Origin: Sphaerolaimus hirsutus
Lineage: Eukaryota; Nematoda; Chromadorea; Monhysterida; Sphaerolaimidae
Length of the DNA: 64,000 nucleotides
Direction: 5' to 3'
NCBI GenBank assembly: GCA_964036195.1
Contig: CAXIWS010000179.1
Span: 24,264-88,263, forward strand
The position numbers and the translations under genes are program-made. The notes below the pieces were generated by a model. The model was not told the DNA's origin. It was given only the letters and a program-made list of their open reading frames with translations, and searched no databases. This document shows positions 45,151 to 55,880 of the stretch, one piece after another; the stretch's first letter is position 1, and every line of letters starts with the position of its first letter.

Positions 45151-46141
45151 GTGTATTACCTCGAAATACCCCCATGGGAGTTTATTATTTCGCCAGCAAA
45201 ATTTGAGTGGAGGCTTATTGGAGGGGGGGGGGGGGTATTATTTCGTCAGAAATTTTCGTAATGATCATAGTAACTAGTAGGCATTTGCGTACCCAAAACA
45301 GGTAATAAATGTGTCCAAACAGGATATATTTGGACATATAAACGTAGATACTAGTCTATGTGTAGCTGCAATGCAAATTAGCAGTAATAAATACATAATG
45401 TAAATACATTGCATACATGATGTACATCATTCGGGTAGGGTTCAAACGGGATCCCGATCCCGATCCCGGATCCCGTGAAATTCCGGGATTTATCAGTCCC
45501 GATCCCGATCCCGAAACCCCAATCCCGATCCCGATCCCGATCCCGAAATCTCAAAAATACCAATCCCGATCCCGATCCCGAAAATTTTCAAATCCCGATC
45601 CCGAGAAACTCCCAAGTCCGGGATCCCGATCCCGGAAAAATTAGTGGAAATTATAAAAAGTGAAATAATGACGTTTTTGCATTCAAAAAAGTGGATGCAA
45701 ACCCCCAGCGTCAATTTTATGCCACTTTTCTGGCATCCAACAGTGTTTTGAGATCTTTATGAACAACTGTGAATGCCAGAAAAATGGCCGAAATCTCTAT
45801 CCCTAGAACCCAATCCCGATCCCGGAAAAATGCCTATCCCAATCCCGATCCCGATCCCGTGACCCCAATCCCGGCCAATCCCGATCCCGATCCCGATCCC
45901 GAAATCTCAAAAAACCAATCCCGATCCCGATCCCGATCCCGAAACCCCAATCCCGATCCCGATCCCGATCCCGAAATCTCAAAAAGTGAATCCCGATCCC
46001 GATCCCGATCCCGAAAAGTCAATCCCGTTTGAACCCTACATTCGGGAGGGGGGGGGGTATTATTTCCCCAGTCCATTTTGAGGGTGGTTTAATTCGAGAG
46101 GGGGTCAATTCAAGGGGATGATAATTCGAGGTAATACGGTA
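45151..46141. mobile_element. TA-type subfamily 2 element split by a family B insertion
   Basis: TATTACCTCGAAATACCC to AATTCGAGGTAATACGGTA, interrupted at 45436-46038. Confidence 0.8.
45436..46038. mobile_element. hAT-like element, family B
   Basis: TAGGGTTCAAACGGGATCCC to AATCCCGTTTGAACCCTA, with a perfect duplication CATTCGGG (45428-45435 and 46039-46046). The interior is CCCGATC arrays around a GCATCCAACAGTGTTTT core, the inverse orientation of 15341-15792. Confidence 0.92.
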
Positions 46142-47000
46142 TCTCAATTCGACGCACTTTATGAAAATTTACGTGAAGGCACTTCGATTGTAACCTGTGA
46201 AAGCTTGTCAAATTTATGAAAAGTGTGACAGTTCAAGTTCAAGTGTGTCTTGTCATCATTGATAACTATTTACTATCACCGCGCTTATCACTGTTTTGTT
46301 CACTTATTTGTTTTGCTTACAATATTCTGTGACACCGCAATTAACAGTGCAGGTACCATACCTATTTACAAATGTTTTTCCCTGACATGCTCCACGTTCC
46401 GGGTACATTGGCACACAACAACTGGGACCGAAAAGTTAAATGTGTCAAGTCAAGTGAATTTTTTTGGACAGTTATTTTTTTAAAGATTTTCCGAAGAAAG
46501 GTCTCAATTTTTACATCATTGATGTAAGTAAAAATTTTATCAGTGAATATTAAGTTTTGACTAGAAGTTGTCACATCTAGTGTATAAAAACTTACGCTGC
46601 AGCAGTGCACCCTACCGATCATTTGAAAATCTGTCCAAAATTTTTGATTTGTAAGACATTCGACGAAATTTCTGTCTGGTAAGAATTTTAACTTTGTAAA
46701 AAAATTGTCACTTGACGTATACACTTGTTGGTGCACTTGACCGGATTTTGGCTACCCACTCTGTGCTGTTTATTTGCAAGTGAAGCTGGGTTTGATTGAG
46801 CCATTCAAGATATTTGTGTTTCGTGATTCCTTTTTTGCATGTAAATACTTTACACACGGGGTTTCTTTTTTTAAATTTTAGGTGGATTTTTTGCGTGGCG
46901 TTGGAAAAGTTTTGCTTGTATTTTTACAGGGTATTGGACTGGCGCCAGCGATGTTTTTGTAGATCTGCGTATGCTTTTTTCTGTTTACACGTTTACCTTA
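46142..47000. other. No gene recognised
   Basis: AT-rich. The minus-strand frame at 46362-46736 (124 codons) has no recognisable domain, splice context or repeat signature. Confidence 0.4.
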
Positions 47001-47442
47001 TACCGTATTACCTCGAATTATCCCCCCCCCCTTGAATTAACCCCCCCCCCTCGAATTAACCCCCCTCAAAATGGGCTGGGGAAATAATAAACCCCCCCCT
47101 CGAAATACCCCCCCTTCGGAATGATGTACGTCATGTACATAATAAATATGTCATGTACGCAATGTACATGATGAATATTACTGTTAATTTGCATTGCAGC
47201 CACACATAAAGTAGTTTGTGTGACTATCTACGTTTTTATGTCCAAATATATCCTGTTTGGACATATTTATTACCTATTTTGAGTACGCAAATGCCTACTA
47301 TTTACTAAGATCCTTACGAAAATTTCTGACGAAATAATAAACCCCCCCCCTCGAATAAACCCCCCCCCTCGAATTAACCCCCCCTCAAATTTTGCTGGCG
47401 AAATAATAAACCCCCATGGGGGTATTTCGAGGTAATACGGTA
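47001..47442. mobile_element. TA-type element, subfamily 2
   Basis: TACCGTATTACCTCGAATTA to TTTCGAGGTAATACGGTA. Closely similar to 38392-38841 over its whole length. Confidence 0.85.
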
Positions 47443-47945
47443 ATTGTTTTCTACTCGGTATTTATTCCGCGGCAGCGCTGTACCGTCCTATAGTGCGTCG
47501 CAAATGTTATTTTCGGTTAATTTGTAAATAGGTTATCCCGAAAGATTCTGCAGAAGTTTCGCAGAGTTTTGTCACCGCGTAGATCCTTTCATTAGTGAAA
47601 TTATAGTTTTTCAAACTTTCATTCAGGGTCTTTTTGCAACGGTAAAAACTGTTTAAACGCTTTATCCAGTCATAGAGTCTTATTTTCTTCCATTCCATTG
47701 TGACAAATTTCAAATACCTTATGTAGAGAGTATAGAAATGAAGTTGATATTTACAACAAAATTGTAGATCAACGTGAGTACATCATACCACTGGTACTTT
47801 TTCCACGTTCTCAACTTTTCTTTCTTCCTTTCCTCACTTCTATTTCAATTATTATACTGGCCTAATTTTCATTTTCCTTTATTATTTTTTGTGAATTTAT
47901 TGTTCAGTAATCGCAGACCGCAATATTTCCATCATCTTTCCAAAA

Positions 47946-49154
47946 ATGTCAACTGCATTCATTGGGGCCATTTTGTTGCTAGGCTGCCATTTTGCAGTGA
48001 CCAATGGCTACAACATTCTGGTCACTGTGCCAGGAGTTTCAGGCAGTCAGAACCTGATCATGTACAGATTGGCGGACTATTTGGCTGAGAGGGGACACAC
48101 TGTTTGTTTGTAATTTGTGGTGGGAACGTGTCAATGCCTTGTCAGTGGCAAAAAGTAGATAGGAGTGGTGCTTTAGTGCTAGTCATATCTGACCGTTTTT
48201 GTTGAGTTTTTAAGGAGTTTTTAGTTTTCACGAATTGTTATCTTTTAGATGAATAGGTAATGTCGAATAGACATGACAGTCTGACAATTTTTCCTCATCA
48301 TAATTCACATGTCATTTTTTATATCTGGGTACACATTACATAAATACACTGCAAAGTGTAGTAGTAGAATTAATTTTGTAGCAAGTCAATCAAGTACTAC
48401 AAAAGGTTTAGACCCCGTTTACATGGATTTTTTGTGACGACTTGACAAAAATAAAACGTTCAATAAGTTGAGTAAAAATGTTCCATATTTATGAGAAAAA
48501 GTGGTCAATTATACATCTTACCTAGGCGAATATGCATGTCAAATTGCACAATCGTGCTCGTAGCTCATGAGTTAAAGGCGTTTGAAAACTTTTGCAGTTG
48601 TCAGACAGTTGTCGGACTGTCTCCGACAGCCAGCGACAATAGCAAACTTTTTTCGAAAGTTATAAATCTTGAGCTACAAGCACGAGTCTGCAATTTGGCC
48701 TGCATATTCGCTTAGGTAGAAGGTATACTTGACCACTTTTTCTAATGAATATGGAACCTTTTTACTCTACTTATTGAACGTTTTATTGTTGTCAAGTTGT
48801 CACAAAAAATCCGTGTAAACGGGGTCTTATGCTAATGTTTAAGGCCTGTATGTAGGTGGGGGGGGGGACTATTCCATTCGTGTTCCACTTATAAAAAGGG
48901 GGCTATTCAAGGGTGCATTTTACTTAACATAATTGGAGGTGGAACTATTCAAGCGGGTTCATTAATCAAGGATGTACGGTAGCCTTTATCCTATTTATCG
49001 AAGGTGGTTGTACTGAAAGCTGAGATATTCCCGGAAGCTAAAAGCCACCCGCTGAAACACGCCAAGGAAGTGAAATATTCCGTATTCGAAAATGTCCACC
49101 TTTTAGAGGAAATGAGGGAGCGCGTTTGGAGTTTGCCTTGGAAGAATGAAACTG
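47946..49154 (+). CDS. Second UDP-glycosyltransferase gene, 5' part only
   Basis: Exon 1 is 47946-48101 (52 codons): a signal peptide (TAFIGAILLLGCHFAVTNG), then YNILVTVPGVSGSQNLIMYR and ERGHT, ending in phase 0 at a GTTTGT donor. Exon 2 starts at 49004 after an AG and continues VVVLKAEIFPEAK to about SLPWKNETG. It covers the region split between exons 2 and 3 of the 33.8 kb gene, so that intron is absent here. At 49155 the coding sequence runs into a GTAAAATG foldback element. No further UGT exon follows before the 10.9-kb element, so the gene is either broken or continues at 61.9 kb. The catalytic His position is again Gln. Confidence 0.7.
48411..48826. mobile_element. 416-bp foldback element in UGT2 intron 1
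   Basis: GACCCCGTTTACATGGATTT pairs with AATCCGTGTAAACGGGGTC. Arms match almost to the centre (TTGTCAGACAGTTGTCGGAC, 48598-48620). Confidence 0.85.
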
Positions 49155-49465
49155 GTGCCAGTCCCAGACCCTGTAAAATATCCTGTAAAGTGTAAAATGT
49201 CCTCCTGTGTCATGCAAAATACCCTGTAAAGTGTCGTATGCATCAAAATCGTACTGTATTTTATCCGAATCTGATGCTTTGGTGAAATCCTATGTCCAAA
49301 AGTAATTTTTGGATACAAAAACGTAAGATGTGGATACATTTGATACTCTACAGGGTCTATTACACGACCTTTGACACTTTACATGGTCCTTTACTTGACA
49401 CATGACATTTTAAAGGGTTTTTTTACATTTTAAAGGTCTTTTACAGGGTCTGGGACTGCCCCCTG
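49152..49465. repeat. GTAAAATG foldback element, copy 5
   Basis: GGTGCCAGTCCCAGACCCTG pairs with AGGGTCTGGGACTGCCCCC. The interior has GTCATGCAAAATACCCTG. It abuts UGT2 exon 2 within a codon or two. Confidence 0.8.
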
Positions 49466-49547
49466 GACCTGGAGGCAGTGGGTTCCAACACGCCAGACAC
49501 ACCATCACGCATGCCGTGATACCTCTTATATCTAGTGTTCGTTTCGG

Positions 49548-49706
49548 GCTTGGTGCCACTCTTAGATCATGTAAAATGCCTTCTAAAATGTCAATTACTT
49601 TTTTTGAAATATTTTTAAATGCGATGATTTGACATTTAATGTTGACACTGTGATATTTGACATTATATAGGGCATTTTACAGGTCTGTGAGTGGCTCCGA
49701 TTACGG
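49548..49706. repeat. GTAAAATG foldback element, copy 6
   Basis: GGTGCCACTCTTAGATCATG pairs with TTTACAGGTCTGTGAGTGGC. The preceding TTTCGGGCTTG resembles the exon 4 border in UGT1. Confidence 0.65.
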
Positions 49707-50084
49707 CCCGATTTTTACACTTTTCAAATGACAAGTATGTTCAGACGCGGTGTCTGGATTGGAATCGAGATGGGAAACCTAAAAATCTAACGAAAATTGA
49801 AGGTCCCTGCTTGTATTCCAGTTTGTAAGATTGATAAAATCTACGAATGTATCAGTGAAACTACTGCGTTAACAAGAAAAGTTGCAACTACCCATAAATA
49901 ATAAATATCAAATATTGATGGCAATTAATTCGGATTTCGGATGCACTCCAACAATCGGCTGTGTAAAAACCTGGCAAACTCAATAGGCTTCTCTGAATGT
50001 TATTGCAGCGGATGTGATAAATAAATAAATATGATGTATCCATTTTCCCCAGTCTAGATTTCCTTGCTTCGCTGATGTTAGGCC

Positions 50085-50299
50085 GGAATTAGAGCTCAGC
50101 GTCGATTCGACGTGAAATGATGACGTGAAATGTTTTCGTGAAATTAATTACACGAGTGTGGATCATGCTACGGGTCTACGATTTTCTAAGGATAATATAT
50201 GAATCAATACCTTAATCGTGTCCAATACTGCGTGTTATCAGCCACAACTAGAGCGAATTGAAAAATTCAATTTTTATCATTTCACGTCATCATCATTTC
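50085..50299 (+). repeat. Left terminal inverted repeat
   Basis: GGAATTAGAGCTCAGCGTCG to CATTTCACGTCATCATCATT. Pairs with 60810-61025. Divergence begins abruptly at 50299, nine bases before an ATG. Confidence 0.9.
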
Positions 50300-50307
50300 G
50301 TCGAAAA

Positions 50308-51870
50308 ATGGTAAACTGTAAAAAGGAAAAAACGTCGAAACAACGACCTGATAAACAATGGTACGTTTTTGAGACGGTTGCAAGAAGTAGGAGGGCTTGG
50401 TGGTGTGATCCTGTCTTAAAAGACCGACACACATCCAAGCTTGAATTCTCTACGGAGAATTTAACTTTTGTGCACTTCCCAAAGTCGATACAGACATCTA
50501 AAAATATTTGGAACAGTGCCAAAAACGTAGCCACAATGTGGCTAGGGACATTTTTTTTGTGCACAGAGGCTATATTATGGGCCATCGCAGTGCCAAATTA
50601 TGTCCGAATGTATCCAAATGTTGTATCGAAAAACAATACGGGTACTGTGGCAGCATTAAATGCTGAATCACAATATAACGATCTGACGATGAGAACATTA
50701 ACTGTAAAACTGTACATAATGGAATTTCATCCCAGATCAAACAATAATACCACGATAAATCGGTATTATAAAAATAAAGATGCGTATAATTCCTCACCAC
50801 ACATCACAGCCCTCGTATGGATTTCAGATTTATCCAAAAAGGGAAAATCTACTTCATCGTTGAAGGGAATTCTCGAACAAAAGGCAAAAGGTGGCAGCCA
50901 AAGGTCGAAACAAAGGGTGAGTGTAGGTTTGGGGAAGTATCCCGCGGTTAGGGAAGCATCTGAAAATAGATCGTATGCGATAGATTTTAAATCGCTCGAT
51001 CTGTGGTGTATAAAAATCGCGTATAATTTAAAATATCGAACAAATCGCGATTTTGCAGTTTTTAGATTGTTTTTAATTCTGACAGCTGTTGATAAGAACA
51101 AACCACCTTTACAGAGATCTGTTGCGGGCCGCGTGATATTTCGTGGTCCAGCGTCGATCGGTTGGGTGGTTTCGAAAATTTCCGGCGGAAATTTGGTGAG
51201 TTATTCCCGTATTTTTTCCCGTCATTTGGGGAATGGTCGGAATAACTTTCGGACGGAACAGAGAGAAAAATTTGTCTGTTTTTCAGTAATTTATGCAGAA
51301 CAAACTGACGTGGACAGTAATAAACTGTCCCTGATGTACTTACTGATAACATCGCGCAGTTTAACGTCTGCTGAGATGGAACAAAAGATAGAGCGTGATA
51401 AAAAATCACGTAAAATCTTTTACTTTACCATGTACACAGCCCTTAAACTTTACCGCAACCACACTCGCAGAGGTGAATGGAGGGCGACGATTTGCTACTG
51501 GACGAAAATAGTGACTTCGTGGACACAACGCAAGATTCAGAAGTTCCGGAAGGCGGAGTCAGCTCAAACAGTGTCCCGCGTCGATCTGGCCGAAAGTCGG
51601 CTGGCGGGAGGGTTCTTGGCAACAAGATCTTCAAGCAAACAACGGGAGGCGCGAAAAAACGTGCTGCGTGAGCGGTTAGTGGGGCAGTGGGGGCGATTTA
51701 CTGTTACCAGTGAGAGGCACTATAGTGTCAGTTCTGGTCTCAGTAGTCGGTTGGGTTTAGTTGTGAAGGTTTCAGTGGTAGAGATTTGTGTGAGGGTAGA
51801 TAGGGCCTGTACCATAATATATGGTAGGGTTTTTTTGTGGTTGGTATGCTATTTATGGTGCCCATTGTGA
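50308..51870 (+). CDS. Orphan frame at the left of the element (521 codons)
   Basis: Starts with ATG nine bases inside the left TIR (MVNCKKEKTSKQRPDKQWYV). Open for 1.56 kb in AT-rich DNA where the other frames are broken, so the frame is unlikely to be chance. The start is basic. There is a hydrophobic stretch near residue 80 (LGTFFLCTEAILWAIAV), and the tail is rich in Arg/Ser/Val. No family recognised. It contains strong splice donor-like sites (GTGAGT at 50916 and 51196) and an acceptor (TTTTTCAG at 51286), so part may be intron. Its last 50 bases overlap the start of the long frame, which is in the +1 register. It also overlaps the ATG of the SGNH gene at 51477 in a third frame. Confidence 0.45.
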   Translation: MVNCKKEKTSKQRPDKQWYVFETVARSRRAWWCDPVLKDRHTSKLEFSTENLTFVHFPKSIQTSKNIWNSAKNVATMWLGTFFLCTEAILWAIAVPNYVRMYPNVVSKNNTGTVAALNAESQYNDLTMRTLTVKLYIMEFHPRSNNNTTINRYYKNKDAYNSSPHITALVWISDLSKKGKSTSSLKGILEQKAKGGSQRSKQRVSVGLGKYPAVREASENRSYAIDFKSLDLWCIKIAYNLKYRTNRDFAVFRLFLILTAVDKNKPPLQRSVAGRVIFRGPASIGWVVSKISGGNLVSYSRIFSRHLGNGRNNFRTEQREKFVCFSVIYAEQTDVDSNKLSLMYLLITSRSLTSAEMEQKIERDKKSRKIFYFTMYTALKLYRNHTRRGEWRATICYWTKIVTSWTQRKIQKFRKAESAQTVSRVDLAESRLAGGFLATRSSSKQREARKNVLRERLVGQWGRFTVTSERHYSVSSGLSSRLGLVVKVSVVEICVRVDRACTIIYGRVFLWLVCYLWCPL

Positions 51871-54800
51871 TATGATAACTGATGAATCAATGTACAATAT
51901 GTTAAATATCACCTGGTGTTCAGAAAACACCTGCAAAAAGGTAAATGTGCACCATAAGTACGTACTCAAGTATAGAACATCGATAATTGTATCTATCGCA
52001 ACCCAGGCGCTTCTGAGCAAGTCCAAAAGGGAGAAAGATTTCGAGGAGAATAGGGAAGGGGTTGGAATGGAGGGCATGACCACATCGCCCGCGTTTTCTG
52101 CAAAGGAAATCGCGGAACTGAGGCAAAAATTCTTAACGCTGACGCCGACAGAGCGCGTGACATACGTCAGCGACCTTGTGGAACAACGTGCGCTAAAGTA
52201 CGACGAAATGACGTGTCACTTGAACAACATTGACCGTCTGACGGAAAAAGAGCCAGTGAACGTTAGTGATCACAGGGTTCTTTTTGGGGTAAATGGCTAT
52301 CAACACGGTGTTTCTATTGTTATGACATCGGAAGGTATATGTCAAATATTTTATAAAATATTCATTAAAATAGACTCTCGAATTAACCAAAAAAGGGTTA
52401 ATGTCGATCAACACGGTGTTTCTATTGTTGCGGCATGGGAAAGTAAATGTCAAATGTTTTATAAAATAAACACAACAATATACTTTAGACGACGCGTCCC
52501 CAGAGAGTGTTATTATTTTAACACAAAATGTATAATATTTAAATATACTCAGGTGGATACTGTGGGGGCGTACGCGGTGCTCACCAAGGAAGTGCTTTTG
52601 AAACTGAAAAGCGCCGTCTACGTGAGCGTGCAGATCGACCTAGGCCAGGCCATGATCATGGAGTCCATGAACGCCGAAAATACGCGCCACATTGACGTGC
52701 TTAGGGATGAAGTTGGCTCGTTGCGTGCGCTAGTTGAGACATTGCAACGCGGTTTAGTGAACAAAGGGGTCGATCCTTCTGTGGACGTTAGCGACCTCTT
52801 TATGGTCAGCTCAAGCGAACCACAGGATCCAATGTCAATATTGGCCAGGACCGATTTCCTAGGTTTTCACATCCGCTGGAAGTGCATTCTCTGCGCAATG
52901 ATATGGCACAAAGGCTTGGTCGTCGGCGACGTCGCTCTTCAAGAGCAGGCGATGCAGATGAATAATTCATTCATTGAATTTGAACCTGCGGCCGTTCAGA
53001 CCATGGGCAAGTGCTGGGCGGAATGGCGCACGGAAAGCTGGAAGTTATATTTCGATGATGGAGAAATCGACCGGACAAATACCTGGTACGATAAATCCAT
53101 CTCGGACGACACAGCTAAAATGCGCGCCACTCCTGCCTATAAATCGCTCGTTGCTGTTCTAAACATGGTAGTTAAAGGAAACAAAGGGTTTGCCATGTAC
53201 CTGAAACTCACCGATGCGAAACATATCGTGAACGCGTCAAAATCCCACCGCTTCCTGGGAAACGGTTACAACAAAACGAATTTCGATGGCGTATCCATGC
53301 CGCTAGATAAAACCGACTTAAATATGTACGGTCTAGCGCTGGAGGAAATACGCGCGTCGCCTGAGTTTGCGAACCTGTCGTTCACACCGGACGAACAGGA
53401 TGCTTACTCGGCGGAATTCGTTGCGTTTGAGCACGATCGCCTGTGGAGCGTTGGGCCCAAGTTGGAAGGCCACAGAATTCGCGCCAAGGCGATTTACACA
53501 GGTAGGACGGGGGGTCTTAGTTCATGTTCCGTTAAACCACATAAATGGCGAAAACTTATACATGACATTAGACACCACCTTGAATTTTCTGTGGGTGAAT
53601 CAGCATTAGAAGACGGGGAGATTTGCGAAGTTATGGTGGGGAATGAAATGGTTTCTAAATATAGTTCCTGTCCCCTTCCATTGCGCCATAGAACTCACTT
53701 CTTACTGTTAACCAATTCACTTGCAGCAAACCAGTTCACGTACGAGCACGTTGACCGCAAAAAGAAAAAGGGGAAGTCGTCAAGCTGTGCGGCAGGCCTG
53801 GCAGCAGTGGTGGCACCGGCGGTGGACGATGCCGTTGACATGGAAAATGAGGTAATTCAACGGTACCACTTGGATTTTGAGGACAACCCTTTACGCCAAT
53901 GGGGTGGCCATGTTGTGAAAGTAGCCGAAAGCTACACACCGCAGGTACTTGGTGACCGCTGCCCAGCGGCCATAAATGCCACTAGAATGGCGTTAGTTGT
54001 GGATGCTAGGGGCGGTACCAAAAACTGGGATGATAAGGTGTTTGTGGACAATTTGGGCTGGGTGACAATCAAAAGATTGCTACGCACCTTCCAAATTGAC
54101 CCTGACATTTGGCACCCCTACATCGCGCGTGATGCCAGGCGGCCGATAAAATGGCACGAACCTGAATGGGCTCGGTCGGTGATGCCATCAAACCATTTTT
54201 CTGACAGATTTGCGCGCGACGATGATCAAGGGATAGACCGCACCGGTCATAAACTGGGATGGCTGGGCGTGCCCTTTGATCACACCCCCCTGCGAGTGTG
54301 GCTATTAGGCGATAGCACAGCGATGTCGATTAGGGCACCTCTAAAAGAAGTGCTACGCAACAGTGTTGTGCACACGGAGGCGTCGCGGTTGCAAGATACG
54401 GTCACCATATCGGACATTTCCGAATGTTATGGTGGCTGTAGGATTGCATCGCTCACGGCCGCAAGTATCCTGATGGACTTCCGTGAAGTCGGAGTAATCA
54501 TGCATAAAAGTGTGTTGAACTTCGTCGACACGGTGTTTAGCATTGTGAAAACGGGTAATAAGGAGTCCGTGGAAAAGTTTGTGTTTAATGTCTATGTGGC
54601 ATTGATACATTTGCGCATGGCGTTATTCCAAATGGGACTACCCCAAATCCCGATTGTAGCATGCTACACGCAGCCTTTCTTCCCCGCACAAGAAGGAATT
54701 GCGCATAATGTATATGCGGAAACAATTCTCATGCGGATCGGTAGGGATATCGAATCGGCCCTAGCAAAAATTTGCAAAAACATACCGGGCGTTATCGTAA

Positions 54801-55880
54801 CCCAACCGATAAACTACCTACTGCGCAACAGAAAAACTGTTATGCCACACTTGGTAGAAGTGACCCCAGTTGGGCTACATGAGGGGATTGTCAGCGTAGA
54901 TGGAATCCACCTCACGCGATACGGCGAGTCGTTTTTTGGGCGCTTGCTGGCTAGGGACTGTGTTATGGCGCTTGACGACTACGGTGCGCCTAACGCCGAA
55001 AGGTGGGTGAGTAGGTATAGTAATGAAGCACATGAAATAGTATTGCTATATGCACTATGCCTGCACACGCACAAAAGTACTACTACATATGTATGCTCGA
55101 ATGCACTAAACCTCGCAGTAATAACTGACCCAAAAACTTACTACAAATACGTAACACTTTTAGGTGGAAGGCGAAATATGCCAGGACCGGTCCAGACCCG
55201 TACAGCGCGGACATCAGCGCGCTTTCCGAGCGGCTGCTGCGGGCGTGGGAGGTTCGTCCATCTAAAATTGTTCTTGCAAAATGGTAAACACATTTACATA
55301 GTCGCATTGTCACAGGAAACAATCGCGGCGGTGCGGGCGGCTTTTCGGGAGGGCAGAACGCAGGCCGAGCTGGCAGCACGTCATCGCAGCGTGGAGCCAA
55401 CCGCGGCCGAGCGAGCTCAACTGGCAGCGGATCCCAGCGGGGAAGAGGCAACCAACAGCAGAATAATAATGCCGGGTTGGTTACGTCAATACCGTGTGCT
55501 ATATCAACCGTCCGCCAAAACTAGACTCATAAATATATGGCATATATGGAATGCTACTAAAATTATATGTGGTCTTACTACTAAAATGGTGATAGTGGTC
55601 CAGTTTTTGTATATAATACAACTTATCCTAAAAATGATGAATTGGTACCACATAGGTATGAGAGAACTAATAAATCTCATTCACTCTAAACTCACTGACA
55701 GACTCTCTCTCTTACAGTGCTGCACGGATTGCCCCGCCAGCCGGAGCACCTGGCAATCGCGGAGCGGGTGCGAATCGTGGGCGCGGCGTGCAAAGTGGCG
55801 GCCCACCAGGCGGCCCGCCAGGCAAAGCCAAGAAAGGGCACGGGTGGTACTACTACGGTCCCGATCCCGGGCAAGGGTAG
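51477..55880 (+). CDS. Spliced SGNH-hydrolase protein with alternative C-termini (ORF1-like)
   Basis: Proposed spliced product. Exon 1 is 51477-51667 (MEGDDLLLDENSDFV..., ending FKQTTGGAKKRAA, donor GTGAGC). Exon 2 runs from about 52030 to 52261 and exon 3 from 52553 to 53501 (with a coiled coil near VLRDEVGSLRALVETLQ). The next exon is 53727-55002 or 55006, then 55164-55251, 55316-55497 and 55718-55880. The middle carries an SGNH-esterase core: GDS at the nucleophile position and DGIH at the Asp/His position. In one frame the C-terminus is RGG-like (NRGGAGGFSGG, NQQQNNN) ending GWYYYGPDPGQG and a stop at 55878-55880. Esterase domains are known in ORF1 of CR1/L2-type LINEs, which fits. Exact exon joins are my inference; introns 52262-52552 and 53502-53726 have clean GT/AG and lengths divisible by three. 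Confidence 0.5.

Noticed and set aside
46362..46736. 124-codon minus-strand frame
   Set aside because: No motif, no splice context and AT-rich composition; judged chance.
51620..51670. Histone H3 tail-like peptide (KQTTGGAKKRAA)
   Set aside because: Resemblance is limited to a few residues and low complexity; there is no histone fold downstream.
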